Shown here piece by piece: positions 46,787-55,347 of a stretch of DNA of 64,000 bases. Source of the DNA: Arthrobacter sp. AFG7.2 (GTDB taxonomy: Bacteria; Actinomycetota; Actinomycetes; Actinomycetales; Micrococcaceae); NCBI RefSeq assembly GCF_002892835.1, contig NZ_PJMB01000009.1, positions 88,523 to 152,522 of the forward strand. Direction: 5' to 3'. Made by a program: the position numbers and the translations under genes. How positions within the stretch are numbered: position 1 is the first letter of the stretch; every line of letters starts with the position of its first letter. The notes beneath the pieces are model-generated. The model did not search any database, had not been told where the DNA came from, and worked only from the letters and a program-made list of their open reading frames with translations.

Positions 46787-46802
46787 GTGACCATATAGTC
46801 AC
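46787..46802. promoter_or_regulatory. Candidate operator of the ArsR-AHSA1 gene
   Basis: GTGACCATATAGTCAC at 46787-46802: arms GTGAC and GTCAC around an A/T-rich centre, 15 bases upstream of the regulator's ATG. It lies between that gene and the divergent phosphotransferase gene, so it could control both. Confidence 0.5.
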
Positions 46803-46829
46803 ATATCAAGACTGTGTGAAGATATTTTT

Positions 46830-47843
46830 GTGCTCCCGCTGAGTGACATTGCCGCCGTCCGAGCGACGGTTGATGATCAATGGTGCTCACCTGTGGCGGA
46901 TGCCGTGGGGGAGCTTTGGCATGTCGCGCCTGGCGGGCTTCGGTTCTGGCGATCTTCCGCCGTGCACGTGTTTGTTGTGCCGCCGGGGATCGATGGCCGC
47001 GGTGTGCTGTATGCGCGCTGTGCGCCCTACGACGGACCTGCCGGTCACCGGCTGCGCCAGGGCGCTCGGCGCCACGAACACCTCCGCGCGGCAGGCGCCG
47101 CCGTGGCAGATCTAGCTAGATCGCGGCACGGCAGGACTGTGGAACGGGTCAGCACACCCCTGGGGGATATGGCTGCGTGCGTGCTGCGAAGGGTGGAGGG
47201 CGAGGAGCTGGAGACGGGCGACCTCACAGCTGACGACGCTCTTGCTTGGGGCCTGGCACTGGTGGACTTCCACCTGACAGCAGACAAAGCACGTCCCCAC
47301 GCTGACCTCCGCCCGGAGCCGGTGTGTCCCGCCAACGCATTTACCGCCCTGGCCGCCGAAGCAGAAGCCCAAAGTGACGCTGACCTTGCCCTGGCAGCGG
47401 GCCGCCTGGGCCGGTTGTATGACCGGCAGGACCCGAAACCCCTGGTATTGGGCCATGGCGATTTTGAGCTGGACAACCTGCGCTGGTCAGGAGGGCAGGC
47501 AGCCTGCTTTGACCTGGATGAGTCTGGGATGATGCCTGCCGCTGCCGACGTTGCCTCCGCGGTGCGCGACCTCCTGGGGCTCCATCCCGCCTCACCGCAG
47601 CATCCGGAGCTGCTCGCGGCGTTCCTCGAGGGCTACCGCCAGGGATCAGGGCAGGTCATCAGCCCGGATGAGCTCCTCCTGCACCGGGCCTCCTTCGCCG
47701 CCAGGCAGCTCCTCGAAGCACCCGCAGTCCTCGACGTGGACGCCGCCGGTACCGGCTGGCTACCGGACCTGGCCGCCTCCTTGGTCAGCCACTACGCCGG
47801 CGAGCGCCACATCGTCATGGGGACTGCCGCCGTCGTTCCCTAA
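46830..47843 (+). CDS. Aminoglycoside phosphotransferase (APH)-family protein
   Basis: A 337-residue kinase-fold protein. The catalytic loop L-V-L-G-H-G-D-F-E-L-D-N-L-R-W followed by A-A-C-F-D-L-D-E is the APH/CHK pattern (catalytic Asp and Asn, then metal-binding Asp). The substrate could be a small amine, homoserine or an antibiotic; family members are diverse, so resistance should not be assumed. GTG start at 46830. It shares a divergent control region with the ArsR-AHSA1 gene and overlaps by 4 bases the convergent MFS gene. Confidence 0.8.
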   Translation: MLPLSDIAAVRATVDDQWCSPVADAVGELWHVAPGGLRFWRSSAVHVFVVPPGIDGRGVLYARCAPYDGPAGHRLRQGARRHEHLRAAGAAVADLARSRHGRTVERVSTPLGDMAACVLRRVEGEELETGDLTADDALAWGLALVDFHLTADKARPHADLRPEPVCPANAFTALAAEAEAQSDADLALAAGRLGRLYDRQDPKPLVLGHGDFELDNLRWSGGQAACFDLDESGMMPAAADVASAVRDLLGLHPASPQHPELLAAFLEGYRQGSGQVISPDELLLHRASFAARQLLEAPAVLDVDAAGTGWLPDLAASLVSHYAGERHIVMGTAAVVP

Positions 47844-49108
47844 GCGCGGTCGCTTACCTTGTCCGGGGTTGGTTTGGCGACCGGCCGCGGATCCAGCCAC
47901 ACCCGCTCCCGAGGACCCGGCGGATATGCGTGCTGCTTTCCGGCCAGGGTGATGATCCACGCAACCACCACGGGCAGCGCTGCCGCCACGGGAACCAGCA
48001 GCGGACCGCCCACCACCAGTGCGGCAGAGCCATACAGCGCGCCCACAGTGATGCCCAACTGGATGGTCAGCACCGTGAGGCCGTTGGCGGCTTCCTGGTA
48101 TTCCCCGCCGGCGCGCAGGATGGCCGACTGGTTGTAGATGCCGATGGCGCCGAGCCCTGCACCCCAAACGGTCATGAGGACCAGGGCGACGGTGAAGTTG
48201 CCCGCTGCCAAGGGCAGGAAGAACATGGAAAGGGCGATCGCCGTCGTCGTCACCAAAAGGGAACGCCGCGGCCGTGAGTCCACCGTCAGGCCCGCAATCC
48301 AGATGCCGAGCAGGCCGGAGCCGCCCAGGACCGTCAGCGAAAGGCTGATGGCGTGATCGGGGAAACCGGCCTCGCGGATAAACGGCGCGATATACGTGAA
48401 CAGGGCAAAGTGGGCCAGGACCAGCAGCGGCCAGGCGATCGCGACCGACTTCACGCCGGGCTGGGCGATCGCTTTGCGGAGCGAAGGCCGGACGGCGTCG
48501 GTAATGCGCTGGACGCGCGGCAGCAGGAAGAACGCCAGCACAGTCAGGACCAGACCGAACCCGGCCAGCACCATGAAAGCGGCCCGCCAGCCGAGGAACC
48601 CGCCGAGCGCCGTGCCCACGGGTGCGCCGATGGCCAGGCCCAGGCTGTTGCCGCTGAAGACGATGGCCAGGGCCTTGCCCACCTTGTCCGCCGGGACCAC
48701 CCTGGTAACGAACGGAGCCATGGTGGTCCAGAGCAGTCCGTGGGCGAGGCCGCCCACGAGCCGGGCAATCATCGCGGAGGTGAAGTCCGGCGCCAGCCCC
48801 ACCATGGCGTTACTGGCGGCGAAGGTAAGGACGAGTCCCACCAGCAGTGCGTGCCGCGGTATCTTGACCAGCAGCCGCGCAGCCGGGACCACCGTGACCA
48901 CAATGACCGCGGCATAGGCCGCTGCCAAGTAACCGGCTACGGGTTCCGATACGTTAAGGCCGCTGCTGATCTGCGGCAGCAGCCCGGACGGCAGGAGTTC
49001 GGTGGTGATGGCGGTGAAGGCAATGGTGGCTAAAACCAGCATTGCGGCGTAGGGAAAACGGGCAGGCGCCGGCGCGGAAATCGCGGAAGACATGGGGGTG
49101 GGATCCAT
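47840..49108 (-). CDS. MFS transporter (DHA1 type)
   Basis: A 422-residue 12-helix transporter with L-P-S-G-L-L-P-Q-I-S near TM1 and G-L-A-H-G-L-L-W-T-T in TM4, like the YdhP/NepI arabinose- or purine-efflux subgroup of DHA1. The ATG at 49108 has CCCTTG upstream; an internal ATG at 49093 is an alternative. It is divergent from a 2-hydroxyacid dehydrogenase gene with about 210 bases in between. Confidence 0.85.
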   Translation of the reverse strand: MDPTPMSSAISAPAPARFPYAAMLVLATIAFTAITTELLPSGLLPQISSGLNVSEPVAGYLAAAYAAVIVVTVVPAARLLVKIPRHALLVGLVLTFAASNAMVGLAPDFTSAMIARLVGGLAHGLLWTTMAPFVTRVVPADKVGKALAIVFSGNSLGLAIGAPVGTALGGFLGWRAAFMVLAGFGLVLTVLAFFLLPRVQRITDAVRPSLRKAIAQPGVKSVAIAWPLLVLAHFALFTYIAPFIREAGFPDHAISLSLTVLGGSGLLGIWIAGLTVDSRPRRSLLVTTTAIALSMFFLPLAAGNFTVALVLMTVWGAGLGAIGIYNQSAILRAGGEYQEAANGLTVLTIQLGITVGALYGSAALVVGGPLLVPVAAALPVVVAWIITLAGKQHAYPPGPRERVWLDPRPVAKPTPDKVSDRA

Positions 49109-49320
49109 TCAAGGGGAGGGGCGGAACGCGGCGTTGCTGGCCGGACAAATTCCTCCCTTAAATTTACAGGATCCCGCCCCCTGCTCGGTGCGTTTTCCGG
49201 CGAGTCTAACCGTGTCCGGCTGCCGCTGGTGCAGCCCGCCGCACTATGATCTTTCTCATGGTTTCAGCAGAGCAGGCAGCAGCAGGCAGCAGCAGTCAGC
49301 AGCGCGGAGCGAGTGGCCGC

Positions 49321-50265
49321 ATGAGGGACCCGTTGCAGGTTTCCCTGCCCGACCAGAAACTGCTGGACGCGCTCCAGCCGACTGCCGGCGTCGAATTTTT
49401 CGTGTGGGACTTTTCCGCGCCCGCTCCCGCCGGGCGCTTCGACATCGTGGTGCCGCCCTATATGCGGGGGCCGGAGGTGCTGGCGGCGCTGGAGTCCGTG
49501 GAGATTGGCCTGATCCAGAGCCAGTCCATCGGGTACGACGGCGTGGCGGACGTGCTGCCCGCAGGCTGCGTTTTCGCCAATGCGGCAGGGGTCCATGAGA
49601 CGTCGACGGCGGAACTCGCCCTGGGCATGATGATCTCCAGCCAGCGCGGGATGGCCGACTTTGCCCGGAACCAGGCCAGCGGCAGGTGGGACAACAGCCA
49701 GCGGCCAAGCCTTGCGGACCGGCAGGTCCTGCTGGTGGGATACGGGGGAGTGGGCAAAGCGATCGAGGCCCGGCTGCTGCCGTTCGAGACGCACGTGACC
49801 CGGATGGCCAGCCGCGAACGCGAGGACTCCGCCGGGAAGATTTTCGGGATCGACTCCCTCTTTGAGCAGCTGCCGCTGCACGACATTGTGGTGGTCAGCG
49901 TCCCGCTCAGCGAGCAGACGCAGCAGCTGGTGGACGCGAAGTTCCTGGCCGCCATGCCGGACGGGGCGCTGCTGGTCAATGTGGCCCGCGGCGCGGTTGC
50001 GGACACTGCGGCGCTGCTGGCAGAAACATCCTCCGGCCGGCTGCGCGCCGCCCTGGATGTGACGGATCCGGAGCCGCTGCCTGCGGAACATCCGCTGTGG
50101 ACCACCCCCGGGGTGCTCGTCACGCCACACGTGGGCGGGGCAAGCTCGGCGATGTTCCCCCGGATGGTCCGGCTCATCAAACAGCAGATCGGGCTGATGC
50201 TGGACGGCGAGGAGCCCGTGAACGTGGTGCTGGGCGATTCCGCCAAGGTTCAGAGCGCAGGCTGA
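49321..50265 (+). CDS. D-isomer specific 2-hydroxyacid dehydrogenase
   Basis: A 314-residue NAD-dependent dehydrogenase of the PGDH/GRHPR family. The Rossmann motif is G-Y-G-G-V-G-K-A-I, and the C-terminal blocks L-V-N-V-A-R-G-A-V-A-D and L-D-V-T-D-P-E-P-L-P with a final T-P-H-V-G-G give the substrate-binding Arg, Glu and His. I chose the ATG at 49321 (GGAG 11 bases upstream), since two upstream ATGs (49246, 49258) add only a low-complexity Ala/Ser/Gln stretch and have no ribosome-binding signal. Substrate unknown. It overlaps the convergent MFS gene by 16 bases. Confidence 0.88.
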   Translation: MRDPLQVSLPDQKLLDALQPTAGVEFFVWDFSAPAPAGRFDIVVPPYMRGPEVLAALESVEIGLIQSQSIGYDGVADVLPAGCVFANAAGVHETSTAELALGMMISSQRGMADFARNQASGRWDNSQRPSLADRQVLLVGYGGVGKAIEARLLPFETHVTRMASREREDSAGKIFGIDSLFEQLPLHDIVVVSVPLSEQTQQLVDAKFLAAMPDGALLVNVARGAVADTAALLAETSSGRLRAALDVTDPEPLPAEHPLWTTPGVLVTPHVGGASSAMFPRMVRLIKQQIGLMLDGEEPVNVVLGDSAKVQSAG

Positions 50266-51512
50266 CGCCGCCGCCTCCGGAAGACGATCCGCAGGTTGTC
50301 GCGGAAGCTCAGGCTGTTGCGGCGGCTGACCACAAACACGGCGGCGGCCGCGGCCAGGAGCACGATAAGCCCGCCCACTGCCACGGACCAGCGCGCCCCG
50401 AATTCGCCGCCGATCCACCCCATCAGGGGAGCACCCACCGCAGTTCCGCCCTGGAGCACGGCAAGGTACAGGGCCAGCACGCGCCCGCGGAACTGGGGCT
50501 CCACAGAGAGCTGGATACTGGTATTGCAGCTGTTCAGGAAGGTGATGGAGGCAAGGCCCACCGGGATCAGGACTGCTGCGTACAGCCAGAACGACGGCGT
50601 CACGCTGCCCAGGAGCGTGAAGGCGCCCAGTCCCAGCGCCCCGCCGAGCAGGAACCGAAGCCGCGGCCCGGCCCGCCGTGCTGCAAGGAGTGCGCCTGCC
50701 AGCGTGCCGACCGCCATGATGGACCCCAGCAGCCCGAACTCGCCCGGGCCAACACCGAACTCGGTGGTGGCCATCAGCGCGTTCACGACGGGGAAGTTCA
50801 TTCCGAACGCGCCCAGGATGCCCACCAGGACCATGATCAGCACCAGATCCGGGCGGTTGCGCACGTAGCGGACCCCCTCCGCCACCTGGTGTTTGCTCCT
50901 GCTGGCCGGTGCCGCCGGCACAAGTTCCGAGGAGCGGATCCTGAACAGCGAAATGATCACGGCGGCGAAGCTGGCCGCGTTGAGCAGGAACACGGGCCCG
51001 GTTCCCACCCAGGCAATCAGCACGCCTGCGATGGCGGGGCCAGTGAGCCTGGCGGTGTTGAAGGATGCGGAGTTCAGCGCCACCGCGTTGGAGATGTTGT
51101 CCTGGCCCACAAGTTCGGAAACGAACGCCTGCCGCGAGGGCGCATCGATGGCGCTCGCTATGCCAAGGCAGAGTGCGGCCAGGTAGGCGTGCCACAGTTC
51201 AGCGGTGCCCGTGACCACCAGGAGTCCCAGGGCCAGTCCGGTCAGGCCCATCGCCACCTGCGTCCACAGCAGAATCACGCGTTTGCGGCAGCGATCGGCC
51301 AGCACTCCGCCGTAGGGGCCGAGAAGCAGCATGGGAAGGAATTGCAGGCCGGTGGTGATGCCGACGGCGGCTCCTGAGTAGTTGGTCAGGACGGTCAGCA
51401 CCAGCCAGTCCTGGGCCACCCGCTGCATCCAGGTGCCGATGTTGGACACCAGTGCCCCGCTGGCCCAGATCCTGTAGTTGCGGTTCTCCAAGGCCCGGAA
51501 CATGGCACTCAT
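50250..51512 (-). CDS. MFS exporter (EntS-like), in operon with marR
   Basis: A 420-residue 12-helix transporter beginning M-S-A-M-F-R-A-L-E-N-R-N-Y-R-I-W-A-S-G-A-L-V-S-N-I-G-T-W-M-Q, typical of the EntS/ProP-type MFS exporters of actinobacteria. The motif A equivalent G-V-L-A-D-R-C-R-K-R is present. The start overlaps the stop of the marR gene by 4 bases, so the two are translationally coupled, and MarR is probably a repressor of this pump. Substrate unknown. Confidence 0.9.
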   Translation of the reverse strand: MSAMFRALENRNYRIWASGALVSNIGTWMQRVAQDWLVLTVLTNYSGAAVGITTGLQFLPMLLLGPYGGVLADRCRKRVILLWTQVAMGLTGLALGLLVVTGTAELWHAYLAALCLGIASAIDAPSRQAFVSELVGQDNISNAVALNSASFNTARLTGPAIAGVLIAWVGTGPVFLLNAASFAAVIISLFRIRSSELVPAAPASRSKHQVAEGVRYVRNRPDLVLIMVLVGILGAFGMNFPVVNALMATTEFGVGPGEFGLLGSIMAVGTLAGALLAARRAGPRLRFLLGGALGLGAFTLLGSVTPSFWLYAAVLIPVGLASITFLNSCNTSIQLSVEPQFRGRVLALYLAVLQGGTAVGAPLMGWIGGEFGARWSVAVGGLIVLLAAAAAVFVVSRRNSLSFRDNLRIVFRRRRRQPAL

Positions 51513-51970
51513 GTGCCGCTCATTTCCTGCATGATGCGCGCGGCCCGCTTGAGGATCAGTCGGTCCTCTTCGCTGAGCCCGGCCACCCGTTGGGCCAGCC
51601 AGGCAGTGCGCTGGTTCCGGGCCTCCGCCAGGACTGCCCGTCCGGCGTCGGTGATGTCCACGCGGACCTGGCGCCCGTCGTCGGGGTTTGCCGCCCTGGA
51701 CACGAACCCCTGGTCTGCGAGCGCATTAACGATCCGCGTCATGGACGGGGCCTGCACGTGCTCGCTGTCGGCCAGGGCGCGGAGGGTGCTGGGGCCGTTG
51801 CCGTGCAGGAGGGCAAGGACCGTGTATTGCCCGGGGGTGATGACCTCGCCGGTGGCCTCGACGCGGAGCCGGCGGGACGTTCGCATGACGGCCGTGCGGA
51901 GCTCGATGGCCAGGCTGTCAGGGCTGGCCGCTTCAGTGGTTTTGTGGTTCTCGATGTTGGTGGTGGTCAC
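51509..51970 (-). CDS. MarR-family regulator of the MFS exporter
   Basis: A 153-residue protein from the GTG at 51970, which has a strong AGGAGG 12 bases upstream; a TTG/ATG extension to 52003 would cover that site. It has a winged helix with A-P-S-M-T-R-I-V-N-A-L as recognition helix and N-P-D-D-G-R-Q-V-R-V-D-I-T-D-A-G as wing. Two abutting 13-bp palindrome-like sites lie just upstream, the probable autoregulatory operator. First gene of a two-gene operon with the EntS-like pump. Confidence 0.9.
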   Translation of the reverse strand: MTTTNIENHKTTEAASPDSLAIELRTAVMRTSRRLRVEATGEVITPGQYTVLALLHGNGPSTLRALADSEHVQAPSMTRIVNALADQGFVSRAANPDDGRQVRVDITDAGRAVLAEARNQRTAWLAQRVAGLSEEDRLILKRAARIMQEMSGT

Positions 51971-51996
51971 GCTGGTATTGCGCCTCCTGAAGATGC

Positions 51997-52022
51997 TTAG
52001 CACTGCTAATTAGTCCTGCTAA
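51997..52022. promoter_or_regulatory. Two abutting 13-bp MarR-type operator sites
   Basis: TTAGCACTGCTAA (51997-52009, perfect palindrome) directly followed by TTAGTCCTGCTAA (52010-52022, two mismatches to the first, so less symmetric). They lie 27 bases before the marR GTG. The pattern TTAGCA-N-TGCTAA is what MarR dimers usually bind; the pair suggests two dimers side by side. Confidence 0.7.
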
Positions 52023-52090
52023 TAAGTATGCTCCGGTTCGCGGCGTCCGGCAAGGAAATGTGCGGGGAGTAACAGTCGCGCCCAATGGTC

Positions 52091-52212
52091 CGATAGTTTC
52101 CATGGGCCGCGCGAGAGAGTGGCGAGCCGACGCTGGGTCCCCGCTGCGCCTGGGGATTGCGCTTTCATTTCTACTGTGACTGTTGTTATTGCTGAAACTT
52201 TACGATAGTTTC
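52091..52212. promoter_or_regulatory. Repeated CGATAGTTTC and inverted repeat upstream of the GH42 operon
   Basis: CGATAGTTTC occurs at 52091-52100 and 52203-52212. The second copy forms part of the inverted repeat GAAACT-N7-AGTTTC (52194-52212), 63 bases before the GH42 start. The GAAA/TTTC core resembles LacI-family operators of actinobacterial glycan operons. No regulator gene lies beside it in this window. Confidence 0.5.
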
Positions 52213-52274
52213 TACGTGTGATGCAGGTCGCAACGGTGGGGAGCCGGCGGCCACATTCCTACCGAAGGACAATG

Positions 52275-54344
52275 ATGACCAGCGATGCTCTCGCCAGCAC
52301 CCCCGAAACCCGGCTCAGACGCCTGCACGAGCGTCTCGGCGGCATAGCCTACGGCGGGGACTACAACCCGGAGCAGTGGCCCCGCGACGTATGGCAGGAG
52401 GACGTCCGCCTCATGAAGGAGGCAGGGGTCAACCTGGTCACCTTGGCAGTCTTTTCCTGGAGCCGGCTCGAAACAGCGGACGGTGTCTATGACTTCGGCT
52501 GGCTGGACAGCATCATGGACCTGCTGCATGAGAACGGTATAGGAGTGGACCTGGCCACCCCGGACGCCGTTCCGCCGGCCTGGCTGATCGCCAGGCATCC
52601 GGACATCCTGCCGGTCCTGGCAGACGGCACCACCTTCGGATTCGGGTCCCGCCAGCACTTCGACGTCTCGCACCCTGCCTACCGGGAGAAGTCCCTGGCG
52701 ATGGCGGAGAAGATGGGGGAGCGCTACGCCGGCCACCCCGCCCTGTGCATGTGGCACGTCAACAACGAATACGGACCCGTTTCCTACGGACCCCACGCGG
52801 ACCGGGCCTTCCGTGAATGGCTGCAGGCAAAGTACGGCAGCCTGGACGAACTCAACCAGGCCTGGAGCACGGACGTCTGGGGCCAGGTCTACTCAGACTG
52901 GGCACAAGTGAACGCCCCTGCCCAGCCCCGCACCTGGTCCAACCCCTCCCGGCGGCTGGACTACCACCGGTTCACGTCGCACAGCATGCTGGAGCACTAC
53001 AAAGCTGAGCGGGACATCCTGCGCAGGCACACCCCGGACCTGCCCATCGTCACCAACTTCATGCGCTTCTACAAGAACAACGACTACTGGGCCTGGGCGG
53101 GGGAGGAAGACGCCGCCGCGCTGGACATCTACCCGGACCCGCGTGAAGAAGATGCCCACATTGCAGCCGCCCTTAACTTCGACCTCATGCGCTCGCTCCG
53201 GAAGGGCCAGCCGTGGCTGGTGATGGAACAGGCCACCGCTGCGGTCAGCCAGTGGTCCGTCAATGTCTCCAAGCTTCCAGGCAAGATGCGGCTGGGCTCC
53301 TACCAGGCCATTGCCCAGGGTGCGGACTCCATCCTCTTCTTTCAATGGCGCCAGGCCAGGGGCGGGACCGAGCGCTTCCACTCCGGCATGGTCAACCACG
53401 CCGGCCCGAACACGCGGGTCTTCCGGGAAGTCTGCGAGCTGGGCCGGGAGTTGAAGGAACTGGGCGGCATTACCGGCACACGGTCCGCTGCCAAGGTGGC
53501 CATGGTCTTCGACTGGGACAGCTGGTGGGCCCTGGAACTGGGCAATTCGCCCCGCTCGGATCTGAGCTACACCCAGGAGGTCCTCCGCCTTTACCGCCCG
53601 TTCTTCGAGGCAAACATCCCGGTGGACTTCGTGGACGCCAAGAGCGACCTGGGCCAGTACGGCGTTGTGGTCTTGCCGGCCTCCTACCTTCTGACGGACG
53701 GGGCGGCGCAGCGGTTCGAGGACTACGTGGCCGGTGGCGGTCGCCTGGTGGCCAGCTACCTTTCGGGCATCGTGGACCAGGACAACACCATCCGCCTGGG
53801 CGGCTACCCCGGCGCCCTCCGTAACGTCCTGGGCGCGTGGAGCGAGGAGATGCACCCGCTTGCCGGCGAGGGCGAGGAAGTAAAGCTTTCAACGGCCGAC
53901 GGCGGCACGGCCTCCGCCAGCTACTGGACAGAGCACGTGCACACAGAAACAGCGGACGTCCTGGCACGCTACGCGTCAGGCAGGCTTGCCGGTTCCCCTG
54001 CGGTGACCCGCAACAATTTCGGCCAGGGTACCGCCGTCTACCTGTCCGCACGCGTGGACGACACCTTCCTGGCGGAACTGCTGGCGGCTGAACGCGCTGT
54101 TGCGGGGATCCGCCCGGAACTTGACGCTCCGCTGGGAGTGCAGGTCCGCCGTCGTGCGGGCAATGGCCGCAGCTACCTGCTGGTGCTTAACCACAATGAT
54201 GCCCCGGCCAGCGTGGACCTCAAGGCAGGCGGCACCGACCTCCTCAACGGCGCCGCTGTCCAGGGAACCGTCGAGCTCGCGCCCTACGGCGTCCTGGTGC
54301 TCGAAGAGCACGTAGTATCCATCCCCGCCGAAACCGCCCGATAG
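52275..54344 (+). CDS. GH42 beta-galactosidase
   Basis: A 689-residue cytoplasmic glycoside hydrolase family 42 enzyme, no signal peptide. Y-G-G-D-Y-N-P-E-Q-W-P is the family's opening signature. The acid/base Glu lies in H-V-N-N-E-Y-G-P (about residue 165) and the nucleophile Glu in L-V-M-E-Q-A-T (about residue 318), the positions known for GH42. A trimerisation domain and a small C-terminal beta domain follow. AAGGA precedes the ATG pair at 52272/52275; I use the second for spacing. It heads an operon with an ABC sugar importer and probably cleaves imported galacto-oligosaccharides. Confidence 0.93.
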   Translation: MTSDALASTPETRLRRLHERLGGIAYGGDYNPEQWPRDVWQEDVRLMKEAGVNLVTLAVFSWSRLETADGVYDFGWLDSIMDLLHENGIGVDLATPDAVPPAWLIARHPDILPVLADGTTFGFGSRQHFDVSHPAYREKSLAMAEKMGERYAGHPALCMWHVNNEYGPVSYGPHADRAFREWLQAKYGSLDELNQAWSTDVWGQVYSDWAQVNAPAQPRTWSNPSRRLDYHRFTSHSMLEHYKAERDILRRHTPDLPIVTNFMRFYKNNDYWAWAGEEDAAALDIYPDPREEDAHIAAALNFDLMRSLRKGQPWLVMEQATAAVSQWSVNVSKLPGKMRLGSYQAIAQGADSILFFQWRQARGGTERFHSGMVNHAGPNTRVFREVCELGRELKELGGITGTRSAAKVAMVFDWDSWWALELGNSPRSDLSYTQEVLRLYRPFFEANIPVDFVDAKSDLGQYGVVVLPASYLLTDGAAQRFEDYVAGGGRLVASYLSGIVDQDNTIRLGGYPGALRNVLGAWSEEMHPLAGEGEEVKLSTADGGTASASYWTEHVHTETADVLARYASGRLAGSPAVTRNNFGQGTAVYLSARVDDTFLAELLAAERAVAGIRPELDAPLGVQVRRRAGNGRSYLLVLNHNDAPASVDLKAGGTDLLNGAAVQGTVELAPYGVLVLEEHVVSIPAETAR

Positions 54345-54355
54345 GAGGCCTCACC

Positions 54356-55336
54356 ATGGCCATGCGACTGGAAGTACCTCCCGAGGCGGTCACCCCTGAC
54401 CCTCCCGGCACCACCCGGAACCGCCGCAACAAACCGGGCAGCTGGAGTTTGGCACTGAAGCGGGACTGGCGCCTGTACACGCTCGTGCTGCTGCCGCTCG
54501 CCTACTTTGCGGTGTTCCGCTACCTCCCCATGGCCGGCAACGTGATCGCCTTCCGGCAGTTCCAGCCGGGAGGCAGCATCTTCGGCGAGAAATGGGTGGG
54601 GCTCAAGTACGTCACGCTCTTCATCAACGATCCCAGCTTCTGGCAGGCGTTCCAGAACACCATCATGCTGGGCGTTCTGACGCTGCTGTTCTGCTTCCCG
54701 ATGCCCATCATCTTTGCCCTGATGCTGAACGAACTGCGCTCGCAGAAGTTCAAGAAGTTCGTCCAGACCGTCGCGTACCTGCCGCACTTCATGTCCGTGG
54801 TCATTATTGCCGGGATGATCCTGCAGAACTTCTCCATGACCGGCACGGTCAACCAGATCGCGAACACGCTCTTCGGCACCACGGTGAACTTCACCCAGGA
54901 CGCCGGCTGGTTCCGGCCCATGTACATCAGCTCCGAGGTGTGGCAGACCATGGGCTGGGGCGCCATCCTGTATCTCGCTGCCCTGACCAGGGTGGACGAA
55001 TCGCTATATGAGGCTGCGCGGATTGACGGCGCCAACCGCTGGCAACAGACCTGGCACGTGACGCTGCCGGCCATCCGGCCCACCATCATCACCCTCCTGA
55101 TCCTGAACATCGGCACGTTCATGGCAGTGGGCTTCGAGAAGATCCTCCTGATCTACAACCCGCTCAACTACGCAACCTCGGATGTCATCTCCACCTACCT
55201 GTACCGGGTGGGCCTGGAGTCCAGCAACTTCAGCTACGCCGCAGCCATCGGAATGTTCGAATCCGTCATCGGCCTCACGCTGATCCTCTCCGCCAATGCC
55301 ATATCCAAGCGGCTCGCCGGAACGAGCCTGTGGTGA
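54356..55336 (+). CDS. Sugar ABC transporter permease (LplB/YteP type)
   Basis: A 326-residue membrane protein with six helices and the inner-membrane EAA loop E-A-A-R-I-D-G-A-N-R-W-Q-Q-T-W. It matches the LplB/YteP subgroup, which works with YtcP/LplC-type partners for oligosaccharide uptake. The ATG at 54356 lies 11 bases after the GH42 stop, with GGAGGCC upstream. Confidence 0.92.
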   Translation: MAMRLEVPPEAVTPDPPGTTRNRRNKPGSWSLALKRDWRLYTLVLLPLAYFAVFRYLPMAGNVIAFRQFQPGGSIFGEKWVGLKYVTLFINDPSFWQAFQNTIMLGVLTLLFCFPMPIIFALMLNELRSQKFKKFVQTVAYLPHFMSVVIIAGMILQNFSMTGTVNQIANTLFGTTVNFTQDAGWFRPMYISSEVWQTMGWGAILYLAALTRVDESLYEAARIDGANRWQQTWHVTLPAIRPTIITLLILNIGTFMAVGFEKILLIYNPLNYATSDVISTYLYRVGLESSNFSYAAAIGMFESVIGLTLILSANAISKRLAGTSLW

Positions 55337-55347
55337 AAGGGCCAACC

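Noticed and set aside
49246..49320. N-terminal extension of the 2-hydroxyacid dehydrogenase
   Set aside because: It encodes only an Ala/Ser/Gln/Gly low-complexity stretch from a CAG-like repeat and lacks ribosome-binding signals, while the ATG at 49321 has a good one.
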